This document shows positions 1 to 6,733 of a stretch of DNA of 64,000 bases, piece after piece. Under the pieces are notes generated by a model, which was given only the letters and a program-made list of their open reading frames with translations, was not told where the DNA came from and ran no database searches. Source of the DNA: VGLO01 sp964599285 (lineage in GTDB: Bacteria; Patescibacteriota; Minisyncoccia; Minisyncoccales; Staskawiczbacteraceae); NCBI GenBank assembly GCA_964599285.1, contig CAZREI010000001.1:41101-105100 (forward strand). Direction: 5' to 3'. Every line of letters starts with the position of its first letter. Position 1 is the first letter of the stretch. The position numbers and the translations under genes are program-made.

Positions 1-2
1 TA

Positions 3-227
3 AATATTGGAGCGAAGCTGATGGTAAACTATGCTAGCTTACTGGCGCCTATTGCACTTGTGACAGTCGCCAATGGATTGCAACCATTTTTTGTTTTCAT
101 TTATGGCATCGCACTGACCCTATTCTTTCCAAAAGTTGCCCAGGAACGGGTTGATAGAAAACATCTTGCACAAAAAGTCGTAGCAATCATTATTATATTT
201 GCCGGCAGTTATTTGCTTATCTTTTAA
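3..227 (+). CDS. C-terminal fragment of an EamA/DMT-type membrane transporter (cut by window edge)
   Basis: The frame is open from the first bases of the window, so this is the 3' end of a longer gene. About 74 residues are visible: two hydrophobic segments (roughly residues 12-40 and 57-74) joined by a short basic loop (RVDRKH). The pattern of a final helix ending at the C-terminus resembles the last two helices of EamA/DMT exporters, but no family-specific motif is present and the assignment is tentative. The stop codon lies just before folA, so the two may be co-transcribed. Confidence 0.5.
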   Translation, partial: NIGAKLMVNYASLLAPIALVTVANGLQPFFVFIYGIALTLFFPKVAQERVDRKHLAQKVVAIIIIFAGSYLLIF

Positions 228-298
228 TGGTTGTAATTATCCTTTCTTCTGGTATATTAATACGTAGATCTTTCCATCCTTCATCTTGGAGTTTTGCA

Positions 299-847
299 AT
301 GATTTCCTTAATTGCCGCGGTTGCCCAAAACGGAGTTATTGGTTATAGAAACGCCATGCCCTGGAATTTGCCCAATGATTTTCGATGGTTTAAGGAAAAA
401 ACGTTTGGCAAACAGTTAATTGTTGGACGCAAAACGTTTGAATCCATCGGCAAAAAACCGTTGCCCAACCGATCCCATGTTATCCTGACTACCCAGCGGG
501 CATACGAAATCCCCAGCGATTGTAATTGTGTTCTGGCGCACTCTATAGATCAGGTCTTGGCGCTGACGCAGGAAAATCAAGAAACCATGGTATGCGGTGG
601 CGGAATTGTCTACCAGCAATTTTTGCCCACGGCAGACAGGATGTACCTGACGTACGTTCACCACGACTTTGAGGGAGACGTGTTCTTTCCAGAATTTTCG
701 CCAACCCAATGGAGCCAAATCAATAAAAGGGACTACGGTCCCGATGAGGAAAATGTATACGCGTACTCCATCATCACTTTCCAAAAAACCAAGACTTCTT
801 TGAATTACGAAATGCTTTCGAGGTATTTTCTTCAAATTTTGAGATAG
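299..847 (+). CDS. folA: Dihydrofolate reductase
   Basis: Reduces dihydrofolate to tetrahydrofolate with NADPH in the cytosol. The protein begins MISLIAAVAQNGVIG, the canonical DHFR start. It then has MPWNLPNDFRWFK with the catalytic Asp in NDF, the NADPH-binding segment IVGRKTFESIG, and the CGGG turn. The ATG at 299 is preferred over one at 227 because it matches the family N-terminus and has a GGAG Shine-Dalgarno at 288-291; the 227 codon overlaps the stop of the upstream transporter. The last 15 or so residues (from about SLNYEM) and the stop codon are encoded by palindromic element A1, so the native C-terminus has been replaced. Length, 182 aa, is slightly above typical. Confidence 0.93.
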   Translation: MISLIAAVAQNGVIGYRNAMPWNLPNDFRWFKEKTFGKQLIVGRKTFESIGKKPLPNRSHVILTTQRAYEIPSDCNCVLAHSIDQVLALTQENQETMVCGGGIVYQQFLPTADRMYLTYVHHDFEGDVFFPEFSPTQWSQINKRDYGPDEENVYAYSIITFQKTKTSLNYEMLSRYFLQILR

Positions 848-967
848 AAATTTGATAGAATTTTTCGGCTTAGCCAACGGCTCCGCCGAAAAATTATAGC
901 GAATTTGTAGCCAAAATTTGGAGAAAAGACCCGAAATCCACTTTTTAATGTGCATTTCGTAATTCAA
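800..967. repeat. Palindromic element A1 (about 168 bp MITE-like repeat)
   Basis: Ends are inverted copies of TTGAATTACGAAATG. Inside is a second inverted pair (CCAAATTTTG... / ...CAAAATTTGG) around a core hairpin TTTTCGGC...GCCGAAAA. The same structure recurs at 2382, 3128, 10365 and 33596. This copy overlaps the 3' end of folA and fills the gap to the convergent CofE-like gene, where it could act as a bidirectional terminator. Confidence 0.9.
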
Positions 968-974
968 AGAAGGT

Positions 975-1748
975 TTAGCTCTTGGTTTTTCTTTGCTTAC
1001 CGCTACCGCCTTTACGCCATGGCATTGAAGAAAATAGGGGATAGTACACATCTTCTTTTGTTTTGATTTCAAATGAAGAAAACGGCAGTTTTGACACGAC
1101 GGGTTTAGTTACAAATGTTACCCAGGGAATGTCGGTGATAAGGCAAAGCGGCGTAGCCTCGGACCCTTCACCCATTAAAACAACAGCAGCCGCGGCAAGC
1201 CCATCGGCAATATTGGTTTGAGCCATTTTAAATTTTCTTCCAAACAAGTCGGGCTTGGCGCGATAATCTTTTAAGGGATTAAATCCGTAGTGGGCCAGCG
1301 AAATTCCCAAAACGCCGCGACGCAGGGGGAGGGTGTGAGAATCAGTAATAATAATGCCCAGATTTTTTACCTTATATTTTTTTCGAAGCCAAGTCCATAA
1401 TTGTTTTGCTGCGGCTTGCACATCTTTTGGCCATAGAATGTAGTAGCCATCAGCGTTACTTTCGTCAACGCCGGCCGCGGGAATGAATACATTATTTTTT
1501 ATGGTGTGCATGCACCAAGCTCCCGGGGTGGCTTGGCGAGGCAAATACAAATCAGCTTCTTGCGCTACCAGTTCGTCCTTATTATGATCGATCATCGGCA
1601 CACAGCATCCTTGCCAAATGCTCACTACTTTTGAGGTAATGGCGATGATACTTTTTTCGGGAATGGATTTTACAGAATCTTCAATGGCCGCCAAAAGATC
1701 ATCTTGCGGTGGCCGGAGAACGCTGGTTTTAATGGGTTGCACGATCAT
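975..1748 (-). CDS. CofE-like F420-0:gamma-glutamyl ligase family protein
   Basis: Similar to coenzyme F420:L-glutamate ligase (CofE), which adds glutamates to F420-0 with GTP. The diagnostic stretch is near residues 130-200: ITDSHTLPLRRGVLGISLAHYG, then the conserved FGRK and QTNIADGLAAAAVVLMGEG with the Gly/Glu pair. Early residues ITSKVVSI match the family N-terminal strand. CofE homologues are frequent in CPR genomes that lack the rest of the F420 pathway, so the true substrate is unknown; a related amide ligation is possible. The last residues are a basic, low-complexity tail (KGGSGKQRKTKS). The gene converges on folA, with element A1 between them. Confidence 0.8.
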   Translation of the reverse strand: MIVQPIKTSVLRPPQDDLLAAIEDSVKSIPEKSIIAITSKVVSIWQGCCVPMIDHNKDELVAQEADLYLPRQATPGAWCMHTIKNNVFIPAAGVDESNADGYYILWPKDVQAAAKQLWTWLRKKYKVKNLGIIITDSHTLPLRRGVLGISLAHYGFNPLKDYRAKPDLFGRKFKMAQTNIADGLAAAAVVLMGEGSEATPLCLITDIPWVTFVTKPVVSKLPFSSFEIKTKEDVYYPLFSSMPWRKGGSGKQRKTKS

Positions 1749-1847
1749 ACTTATGTAATGTTAATTATTGGGTAATAATATCATTGGCGCATCAAAAAAT
1801 ACAGTCCGCTTGAACTGTATTTTTTCACGTCTAACCGAGTGAGTGCT

Positions 1848-2066
1848 TTAGTAACCGGGAGATCGATTTTGCTGTTGGGTCTGGCTTTGGGTTTGAGATG
1901 GGCCAGCGCTTTGCTGAATTTGCGGTTGCGGATAGCGACCACGGTAAATGAAAAAGGCGATAATTACCAATAAAATGGCGATAATAATACCCAGTAAAAG
2001 TCCCGCGCCCATTCCATCACCCGAATTATTCTGACTTGAGGGAGGATTGTTAATTACGGTTGCCAT
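1848..2066 (-). CDS. Small single-pass membrane protein, function unknown
   Basis: 72 residues: a polar N-terminus rich in Asn, Ser and Pro, one hydrophobic helix (about residues 22-43, GLLLGIIIAILLVIIAFFIY), then a basic stop-transfer RGR and a Gln/Ser/Thr/Pro-rich tail. No family recognised. The layout suggests an inner-membrane anchor with a disordered tail. Initiation is at ATG 2064-2066 and no strong Shine-Dalgarno is visible. Composition resembles other small CPR membrane proteins. Confidence 0.6.
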   Translation of the reverse strand: MATVINNPPSSQNNSGDGMGAGLLLGIIIAILLVIIAFFIYRGRYPQPQIQQSAGPSQTQSQTQQQNRSPGY

Positions 2067-2141
2067 AGGTTTTTACGATATTAATTGTTAATGCGCGACC
2101 TTTAGTAACATATAAGACGAAGCTGTTGGTAAATCTTTTTA

Positions 2142-2201
2142 TTATGGCCCAGCTAAGCGGGCCTACCCCGCCCAGCGGGGTGCGACTCCGCCAGGGGGAT
2201 C
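2142..2201. repeat. Decayed copy of GC-rich hairpin element D
   Basis: Contains CCCCGCCCAGCGGGG followed by an imperfect second hairpin, matching the D elements seen at 4717, 5750 and 17769 but rearranged. The rest of 2067-2381 holds no gene I can support; a short AGGAGATTGAG stretch at about 2240 is not followed by an ORF. Confidence 0.5.
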
Positions 2202-2381
2202 AAGGTTCGATAAGCAGATTGGCAAACACCCAAGGAGATTGAGCAACTGAACCTCAAAAGAAATCCCTTATTGTTGCGTCGCATATTATACTACCCCGAA
2301 TCGCCCAGCCAAATCTCTTCATTTCCCTTCATTGGTTGCGGTGGTTCGGGGGAAAGACAAATGGGTCGGCTTGTTTTCATT

Positions 2382-2554
2382 ACCGTGAATCGCGAAATGG
2401 TTTCTTTGGATTTCCCCCAATTTTTGAGATAGAAATTTGATAGAATTTTTCGGCTTAGCCAACGGCTCCGCCGAAAAATAATAGCGAATTTATAGCCAAA
2501 AATTGGGGGAAAGACAAGAAATACGTTTTCATCATCCATTTCGTAATTCACGGT
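2382..2554. repeat. Palindromic element A2
   Basis: Same architecture and orientation as A1, with outer arms ACCGTGAATCGCGAAATG and CATTTCGTAATTCACGGT. The inner arms read CCCCCAATTTTTGAG against AATTGGGGG; compared with A1 both arms changed together, so the stem is preserved. Confidence 0.9.
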
Positions 2555-2578
2555 TCATTATCATTCATTTTTTAAAAT

Positions 2579-2622
2579 TTTGAATTACGATTTGAATGGC
2601 ATTGTCCATTTTGTAATTCAAA
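2579..2622. repeat. Internally deleted derivative of element A
   Basis: Only the terminal arms remain (TTTGAATTACGA and TTTTGTAATTCAAA) around a short loop. It ends 9 bases before the ATG of the next gene. Confidence 0.7.
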
Positions 2623-2631
2623 GCAAAACCT

Positions 2632-3054
2632 ATGGCTCAAGATTCAAATACAACCACAACTTGGATTATCGTTATCGTAGTCATTATCATTATCATCGCT
2701 TTGGGTTGGTGGTACTTTGCCCAGCAAAATGCGGCAACCACGGTTACCACAACGCCATCGCCAAGCGCGCAAGTTCAAAGTTCGGCAAAATATATTATGT
2801 CATTTAGTTTTTCTGGTTTGACGCCGGCGGTTAGCGCCACCATTGACAACACCAACTACACGGTCACAGCAACCGTTCCCAAAGGCACTGACTTGACCAA
2901 ACTGACGCCCACGATTACGGTTTCTGATAATGCCACGGTAGTCCCCGCATCGGGCACCCAGCAAGATTTTACCAATCCGGTTACCTACACTGTTACGGCC
3001 CAGGACGGATCAACCCAGCAATATACCGTTACCGTGAAGGCGGCCAGCAAATAG
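2632..3054 (+). CDS. Membrane-anchored protein with one extracellular Ig-like domain
   Basis: 140 residues. A short cytoplasmic start (MAQDSNTTTT) is followed by a membrane helix at about residues 10-30 (WIIVIVVIIIIIALGWWYF), a Thr/Pro/Ser linker, and a domain of roughly 85 residues containing SATIDNTNYTVTATVPKGTDLTKL and TPTITVSDNATV. This is the pattern of DUF5018/cadherin-like beta-sandwich repeats found on bacterial surface proteins (established family feature). It probably sits on the outer face of the cytoplasmic membrane. No partner is evident. A mini-A repeat lies directly upstream and a strong terminator directly downstream, so it is monocistronic. Confidence 0.7.
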   Translation: MAQDSNTTTTWIIVIVVIIIIIALGWWYFAQQNAATTVTTTPSPSAQVQSSAKYIMSFSFSGLTPAVSATIDNTNYTVTATVPKGTDLTKLTPTITVSDNATVVPASGTQQDFTNPVTYTVTAQDGSTQQYTVTVKAASK

Positions 3055-3068
3055 TGGGAAAATAATCA

Positions 3069-3103
3069 AATTAAAACCACTTAGTATGAGTGGTTTTAAT
3101 TTT
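3069..3103 (+). terminator. Rho-independent terminator
   Basis: Stem AATTAAAACCACT / AGTGGTTTTAATT with a short loop and T-rich tail, directly after the membrane-anchored Ig-like protein. Confidence 0.8.
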
Positions 3104-3127
3104 CGCAACGGATCATTTAAGATTTCC

Positions 3128-3340
3128 TTGAATTACGAAATGCCCGTTTAAGAAGACTCTTTTTGTCTTTTCCGAGACGGGGCGAATTGACTGCGGCCAA
3201 TTGCGCCTCGCGTCTTGACCAAATTTTGGCTATAAATTCGCTACAATTTTTCGGCGGAGCCGTTGGCTAAGCCGAAAAATTCTATTGAATTTCTATCTCA
3301 AAATTTGAGAAAAATCCTAAAAAGGCATTTCGTAATTCAA
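3128..3340. repeat. Palindromic element A3 (enlarged, inverted orientation)
   Basis: Outer arms TTGAATTACGAAATG and CATTTCGTAATTCAA; the core is inverted relative to A1. It is about 45 bp longer because of extra GC-rich sequence in the left arm. The rest of the 3055-3468 gap holds a terminator and, at about 3373-3395, a small CGTCAT...ATGACG palindrome. Confidence 0.88.
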
Positions 3341-3417
3341 GGAAAAGTTTAAAAGATTTTACATCAGGTGCCGTCATACTGTATGATGACGCTCGCATGA
3401 TTACCTGCAAGGTTAAG

Positions 3418-3505
3418 CAGTGTCCGCATGCGCCAGCGGCAACCATATTCTTTCAGGAGAAATTAAATATGCCTGAAAGAGTGCCGCTGTCGCATGCGGA
3501 CAGTG
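3418..3505 (+). promoter_or_regulatory. Long hairpin enclosing the ribosome binding site and start codon
   Basis: Left arm 3418-3443 and right arm 3481-3505 are near-perfect inverted repeats of about 24 bp. Inside them TCTTTCAGG (3449-3457) pairs exactly with CCTGAAAGA (3472-3480). The apical loop holds the AGGAGA Shine-Dalgarno and the ATG at 3469. The geometry predicts folding-controlled initiation of the small membrane gene; an inserted palindrome is the alternative. Confidence 0.6.
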
Positions 3506-3783
3506 TGAGGCAATCCATTATTAAAGGAAATACTACTGCTATGATTTTGATTATTTGGTTAGAATATATCGTTGTGTTTTTCGCTGCTAATCCGGTGGGG
3601 TTTGTGATGGGCATGGCACTCTTGGTGTACGCTCAATTTCGCTTGTTGCAAAATATTTCCGAAGATAAACAGCAAAAACGCATGCGGAAAATTATCCTGC
3701 AAAATGCTCATGCCTGGGAATATAGATTGACACATCTGCATCTTAAATTTCCAAGGTTACGGTTTAAACGAAAACCAGCGTAA
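3469..3783 (+). CDS. Small membrane protein, function unknown
   Basis: 104 residues from the ATG at 3469, chosen over an upstream in-frame ATG at 3397 because an AGGAGA Shine-Dalgarno sits 7 bases before it. There is one long or two short hydrophobic segments at about residues 24-60 (ILIIWLEYIVVFFAANPVG and MGMALLVYAQF). A basic, His/Arg-rich cytoplasmic tail (KQQKRMRK, RLTHLHLKFPRLRFKRKPA) follows. No family recognised. The tail could bind nucleic acid or acidic lipid head groups, but that is only inference. A perfect terminator follows at 3791. Confidence 0.65.
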   Translation: MPERVPLSHADSVRQSIIKGNTTAMILIIWLEYIVVFFAANPVGFVMGMALLVYAQFRLLQNISEDKQQKRMRKIILQNAHAWEYRLTHLHLKFPRLRFKRKPA

Positions 3784-3790
3784 GTTTTAG

Positions 3791-3824
3791 AAACCGGCTC
3801 GCCAAAAATGGCGAGCCGGTTTTG
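3791..3824 (+). terminator. Rho-independent terminator
   Basis: Perfect stem AAACCGGCTCGCC / GGCGAGCCGGTTT with loop AAAAAT and following T-run. It rules out the ATG at 3808, inside the hairpin, as the start of the next gene. Confidence 0.85.
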
Positions 3825-3909
3825 CTTGCAAAAAGCTTCTAAAGTATGTGATAATGACTATGAAAATCATCCGGATATTTGTGCGAGGCTAAGCCTACCA
3901 CAAAAATGT

Positions 3910-4512
3910 ATGAACAAATTTTTGGAATTAAAAAAACTGCACCAGGAAATGGTAAAAAACGCAAACCTTCCCCTCAAAACCAATTTGGTGTTTGGCGAAG
4001 GCAACCCCGATTGCCAGGTGCTGTTTATTGGCGAAGCGCCCGGAGCTGTGGAAGACCAATTGGTGCGCCCGTTTGTCGGCCGATCCGGACAGCTGTTGCG
4101 AAAATCCATCCGCGAGCTTGACTGGAAAGAAGAAGATGTGTATATTACCAATATTGTCAAGCGCAGGCCTCCGGAAAACCGCGACCCGTTGCCCGAAGAA
4201 ATCGCCGCCTACAAACCTTACTTAACGCGCCAAATTGAAATTATCAATCCCAGAATTATTATCCCGCTTGGCCGCTTTTCCATGAATTACTTTCTGCCCG
4301 AAGCTAAAATTACCCGCGACCAAGGCCACCTGTTTGAGGTGGTAGTTAAAAGTAAATCCGGACAAGAATTAACACTGTTTGTGGCACCGATGCTTCATCC
4401 ATCAGCGGCACTAAGAGCACCAGCCATGATGAAATCGTTTCAAGAAAGTTTCAAAAAACTCCCAGCGATGCTTAAGAAAGTGGAAGAAATGAAAGCTAAG
4501 GTGAAGCCTTAG
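3910..4512 (+). CDS. Family-4 type uracil-DNA glycosylase lacking the Fe-S cysteines
   Basis: Excises uracil from DNA in base-excision repair. Family-4 motifs are clear: VFGEGNPD, GEAPG (motif A), RPFVGRSGQLL, VYITNIVK followed by RPPENRDP, LGR, and HPSA (motif B His). Family-4 enzymes normally carry a 4Fe-4S cluster held by CxxC near the N-terminus plus two later cysteines. Here the first pair is absent (MVKNANLPLKTNLVFGEG), the third position is Arg (VKRRPP) and the fourth is Tyr (AAYKPYL), so all four ligands are gone. The start at 3910 is preferred because an earlier ATG lies in the upstream terminator. At 200 aa the length is normal. Confidence 0.88.
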   Translation: MNKFLELKKLHQEMVKNANLPLKTNLVFGEGNPDCQVLFIGEAPGAVEDQLVRPFVGRSGQLLRKSIRELDWKEEDVYITNIVKRRPPENRDPLPEEIAAYKPYLTRQIEIINPRIIIPLGRFSMNYFLPEAKITRDQGHLFEVVVKSKSGQELTLFVAPMLHPSAALRAPAMMKSFQESFKKLPAMLKKVEEMKAKVKP

Positions 4513-4631
4513 CAAATCCCAAATTACAAATTACAAATCACAAACAACACCTAAATCACAAATTAAAAACGTTTAGAATTTCAGTCATTAGGATTTATTT
4601 GTAATTTGGTGCTTGTAATTTGTAATTTCAA
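4513..4631. repeat. AT-rich palindromic element F1
   Basis: Arms rich in CAAATTACAAATTACAAATC and GTAATTTGTAATTTC form a long imperfect inverted repeat that starts at the stop codon of the glycosylase gene and ends 6 bases before the tRNA. A second copy lies at 25293. Confidence 0.75.
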
Positions 4632-4637
4632 AGCATT

Positions 4638-4710
4638 GGGCCCATAGCTCATTCGGTAGAGCGCGCGCATGGCATGCGCGAGGTGACGAGTTCGAATCTC
4701 GTTGGGTCCA
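4638..4710 (+). tRNA. tRNA-Ala, anticodon GGC
   Basis: A 73-nt cloverleaf can be folded by hand: acceptor GGGCCCA/TGGGTCC (one G-T), D stem GCTC/GAGC, anticodon stem CGCGC/GCGCG with loop ATGGCAT (anticodon GGC, reads GCC), T arm ACGAG TTCGAAT CTCGT, discriminator A. The 3' CCA is not encoded; CAA follows. Confidence 0.96.
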
Positions 4711-4716
4711 CAACTT

Positions 4717-4768
4717 ATTGTGCGACCCCGCTTAGCGGGGTCAAGGGTCCGCTGGGCGGACCGACAAA
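4717..4768. repeat. GC-rich double-hairpin element D1
   Basis: Two adjacent hairpins, GACCCCGCTTAGCGGGGTC and GGTCCGCTGGGCGGACC, preceded by TTATTGTGC and followed by GACAA. Other copies lie at 5750, 17769, 18583, 20093, 21080 and 23876. Confidence 0.9.
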
Positions 4769-4771
4769 ATC

Positions 4772-4793
4772 AGGGGTTTAACCTCTTTTTTTG
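4772..4793 (+). terminator. Weak possible terminator after tRNA-Ala
   Basis: Short AGGGG / CCTCT stem followed by a run of seven T residues. The stem is only 5 bp with one wobble pair. Confidence 0.35.
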
Positions 4794-4857
4794 TTTGCGT
4801 TTTGGACGGCTGGTGCTATATTAAAATCATTCACTGGGATTCATCGTCATTATTAGC

Positions 4858-5745
4858 ATGAGGTTGCAATACAAATTATTTTTATTTGGGCTATCGGTGG
4901 CGCTGGTTTTTTTCGCTCGGTTTTCAATTGCGGATGCTTTGCCGGCGCCTGGTGTAGTTATTTCTTCTGATCATCTTGCGCAAGCTGACACGCTTTTGGT
5001 GGCCGTAAAAAATGAAACTGTAAAACCAGCGGGAACTTTGGGCAACGTAAAGCTACGATTTTTTCAAAGTCAAAATCAACAGGATTGGATTGCTTTAGTG
5101 GGCATGCCTGTTAGCAAAAAACCTGGTGATTATTTGCTCACCGTTACGGTCGCCGGCAAGGCGCCGTTTCAAAAAACCATTACCGTGGCGGCGCGGGAAT
5201 TTCCGGTTACCGAATTGGTGTTAACGCCCCAGCTTTTACAAGAAGGCTACACGGCCAAAAAAATTATCAAAAATATCACCACCAAAGAAAATGTGCGTTT
5301 GGAAAAAGTGCTAAGCGTTATCCATAAAAAATCTTATATTGCAAAACCTTTTATTGACCCGCTCAAAGAAATTAAAATCGTGGGACCGTTTGGCGATATC
5401 CGGGCAACTAAAAAATATAAAATCCAGCACTTGGGGGTTGATTTGGCGGCACCCATCGGCACGCCGGTGCTGGCGGTCAACGATGGCAAAGTGGTGTTTG
5501 AAAAAAGTTTGCCTGATTATGGCAACACACTGGTCATAGATCACGGCCTGGGATTATATTCGCTATATCTGCACCTTAAAACCTTCAACGTAAAAACGGG
5601 GGCCGCGGTAAAGCAAGGGGACACGGTGGCGCTATCGGGAAACACCGGGTACGTGACCGGCCCGCACTTGCATTTTTCTATCAAGATGCGCGGAGCTGCA
5701 TTAGATCCACTAAAATTCATCCAAACCACGCAAACCACTTGGTAG
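4858..5745 (+). CDS. M23 family (LytM-type) zinc peptidase, secreted
   Basis: Peptidoglycan endopeptidase acting outside the membrane. An N-terminal hydrophobic signal segment (about residues 6-26, LFLFGLSVALVFFARFSIA) is followed by a beta-rich domain (about residues 30-130), a linker, and the M23 domain at about 185-290. The zinc and catalytic residues are visible: HLGVDLAAP with the HxxxD pair, DHG, LYLHL, and GPHLHFSIK with the HLH motif near the C-terminus. At 295 aa it is a normal size for an M23 protein with one accessory domain. No coiled coil of the EnvC/NlpD type is seen. It probably remodels the wall. Confidence 0.9.
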   Translation: MRLQYKLFLFGLSVALVFFARFSIADALPAPGVVISSDHLAQADTLLVAVKNETVKPAGTLGNVKLRFFQSQNQQDWIALVGMPVSKKPGDYLLTVTVAGKAPFQKTITVAAREFPVTELVLTPQLLQEGYTAKKIIKNITTKENVRLEKVLSVIHKKSYIAKPFIDPLKEIKIVGPFGDIRATKKYKIQHLGVDLAAPIGTPVLAVNDGKVVFEKSLPDYGNTLVIDHGLGLYSLYLHLKTFNVKTGAAVKQGDTVALSGNTGYVTGPHLHFSIKMRGAALDPLKFIQTTQTTW

Positions 5746-5749
5746 ATTT

Positions 5750-5800
5750 ATTATGCGACCCCGCTTAGCGGGGTCAGGGGTCCGCTTAGCGGACCGACAA
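5750..5800. repeat. GC-rich double-hairpin element D2
   Basis: GACCCCGCTTAGCGGGGTC and GGTCCGCTTAGCGGACC, starting 5 bases after the M23 stop codon and ending 5 bases before a TTGACA box. Confidence 0.9.
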
Positions 5801-5804
5801 TTTG

Positions 5805-5833
5805 TTGACAATAGAGTAGTTTAATGATAGTAT
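5805..5833 (+). promoter_or_regulatory. Sigma-70 type promoter
   Basis: TTGACA at 5805-5810, a 17-base spacer, and TAGTAT at 5828-5833. It drives the gene at 5909. Confidence 0.75.
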
Positions 5834-5848
5834 AAAACCGTAGCCCGG

Positions 5849-5870
5849 CGAAGAATTTTTCTTCGTTTTT
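5849..5870 (+). promoter_or_regulatory. Leader hairpin with T-run, possible attenuator
   Basis: CGAAGAA/TTCTTCG with a 3-base loop followed by five T residues, between the promoter and the AAGGAGG of the next gene. It resembles a short intrinsic terminator in a leader. Confidence 0.4.
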
Positions 5871-5908
5871 GACAACCTAATCCCTTTGAAGTTTGAAGGA
5901 GGAATGCG

Positions 5909-6649
5909 ATGGTTCCCATTGTGGTTATGTTTCCTGATCACCAGGGCAAAGACGCTTTAGATGGAGAATTTGTAACTCGGATAAAAAACACCCTGCCCAA
6001 AGCCGTCATCGTCCCGATTCTCAATGGCCTTCCATTAGCAGAGTTAGCTACCATTGCTGGCAAGGTTTCTGGATCCTGCGAGCCAGTGGTCGCGGCCGAT
6101 GCTAGGGGACTGCTCGACACTTTAATTGCTGGCTATGTCAGGGTATTGGGTCAATATCCTTTGGCAACGGTCGTCCGTCTTGATACGGCGGAACATCCCG
6201 TTACGGATATTCCCAGGTTGATCGAAGTGGCCATAAACATCAATGGAATGGCAATCGGCGATCTTGAATTCGAGCCAGGAACGCTAAGGAGTGATTCCAT
6301 TGATGAATTTGCCCACCTTGATCTTTTTCCGGAACTCTATCGCCAAACCACCCGCGGCAAGCTTTCCATTTCCTGCGCGCATGGGTACCAAGCGTTTGCT
6401 CCGGGCGTATTGCGGGCAGTCCTTACAGCCGCTCAATGCATCGTCCACCGCGTCCAACAAGAGTTGGGGCCGATAAGCTGGGGGTTTGACGGGGCAATGG
6501 CACTGGGAGCAGTTGGCATTGGAACACCCGTTACCGTTGAAAAAGTTGAAGCTCAAGTACTGCGCGATCGCCCTCGCGCAAAGGTGGCCAGCCAATTTGC
6601 CGGAGCTTTGCGGATGTGCCTGGCCGCCGGCCAGCTATTTCAGTACTAG
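5909..6649 (+). CDS. Unknown protein, weakly resembling a nucleotide-sugar transferase fold
   Basis: 246 residues, cytosolic, no signal or membrane helix. I do not recognise the family with certainty. Visible features: an opening strand VPIVVMFPD; VVAADARG near residue 62; VVRLDTAEHP near residue 88, which could be an acidic metal-binding segment; MAIGDLEFEPG; and LSISCAHGYQAFAPGVLRAVL followed by GFDGAMALGAVGIGTPV. The ordering of an acidic segment, a GDL strand and a late His-Gly is reminiscent of GT-A glycosyltransferase-like proteins, but that is inference. The gene has its own promoter, a leader hairpin, an AAGGAGG Shine-Dalgarno 7 bases from the ATG and a strong terminator, unlike repeat-flanked neighbours. 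Codon use seems less AT-rich. Confidence 0.6.
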   Translation: MVPIVVMFPDHQGKDALDGEFVTRIKNTLPKAVIVPILNGLPLAELATIAGKVSGSCEPVVAADARGLLDTLIAGYVRVLGQYPLATVVRLDTAEHPVTDIPRLIEVAININGMAIGDLEFEPGTLRSDSIDEFAHLDLFPELYRQTTRGKLSISCAHGYQAFAPGVLRAVLTAAQCIVHRVQQELGPISWGFDGAMALGAVGIGTPVTVEKVEAQVLRDRPRAKVASQFAGALRMCLAAGQLFQY

Positions 6650-6654
6650 TCCAT

Positions 6655-6706
6655 AGCGTTTTGCGGGATTCGTGAAAACGAAATTACCCGCAAAACGCTT
6701 TTTTAT
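6655..6706 (+). terminator. Rho-independent terminator
   Basis: Stem AGCGTTTTGCGGG / CCCGCAAAACGCT (13 perfect pairs) followed by TTTTTT. Confidence 0.88.
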
Positions 6707-6733
6707 TTTATAAAAATATCGTACAATGGAAAA

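Noticed and set aside
416..1072. 218-codon minus-strand ORF across folA and element A1
   Set aside because: It overlaps a confident folA and translates a palindromic repeat.
2142..2230. A decayed tRNA in GC-rich sequence ending GGTTCGATAAGC
   Set aside because: No acceptor or anticodon stems can be paired; it fits a rearranged D element better.
2580..2807. Plus-strand ORF overlapping the membrane-anchored Ig-like gene
   Set aside because: It begins inside a mini-A repeat and overlaps a better gene in another frame.
3808..3909. Upstream ATG extending the uracil-DNA glycosylase by 34 residues
   Set aside because: The ATG lies within the terminator hairpin of the previous gene, and the extra residues do not match the family.
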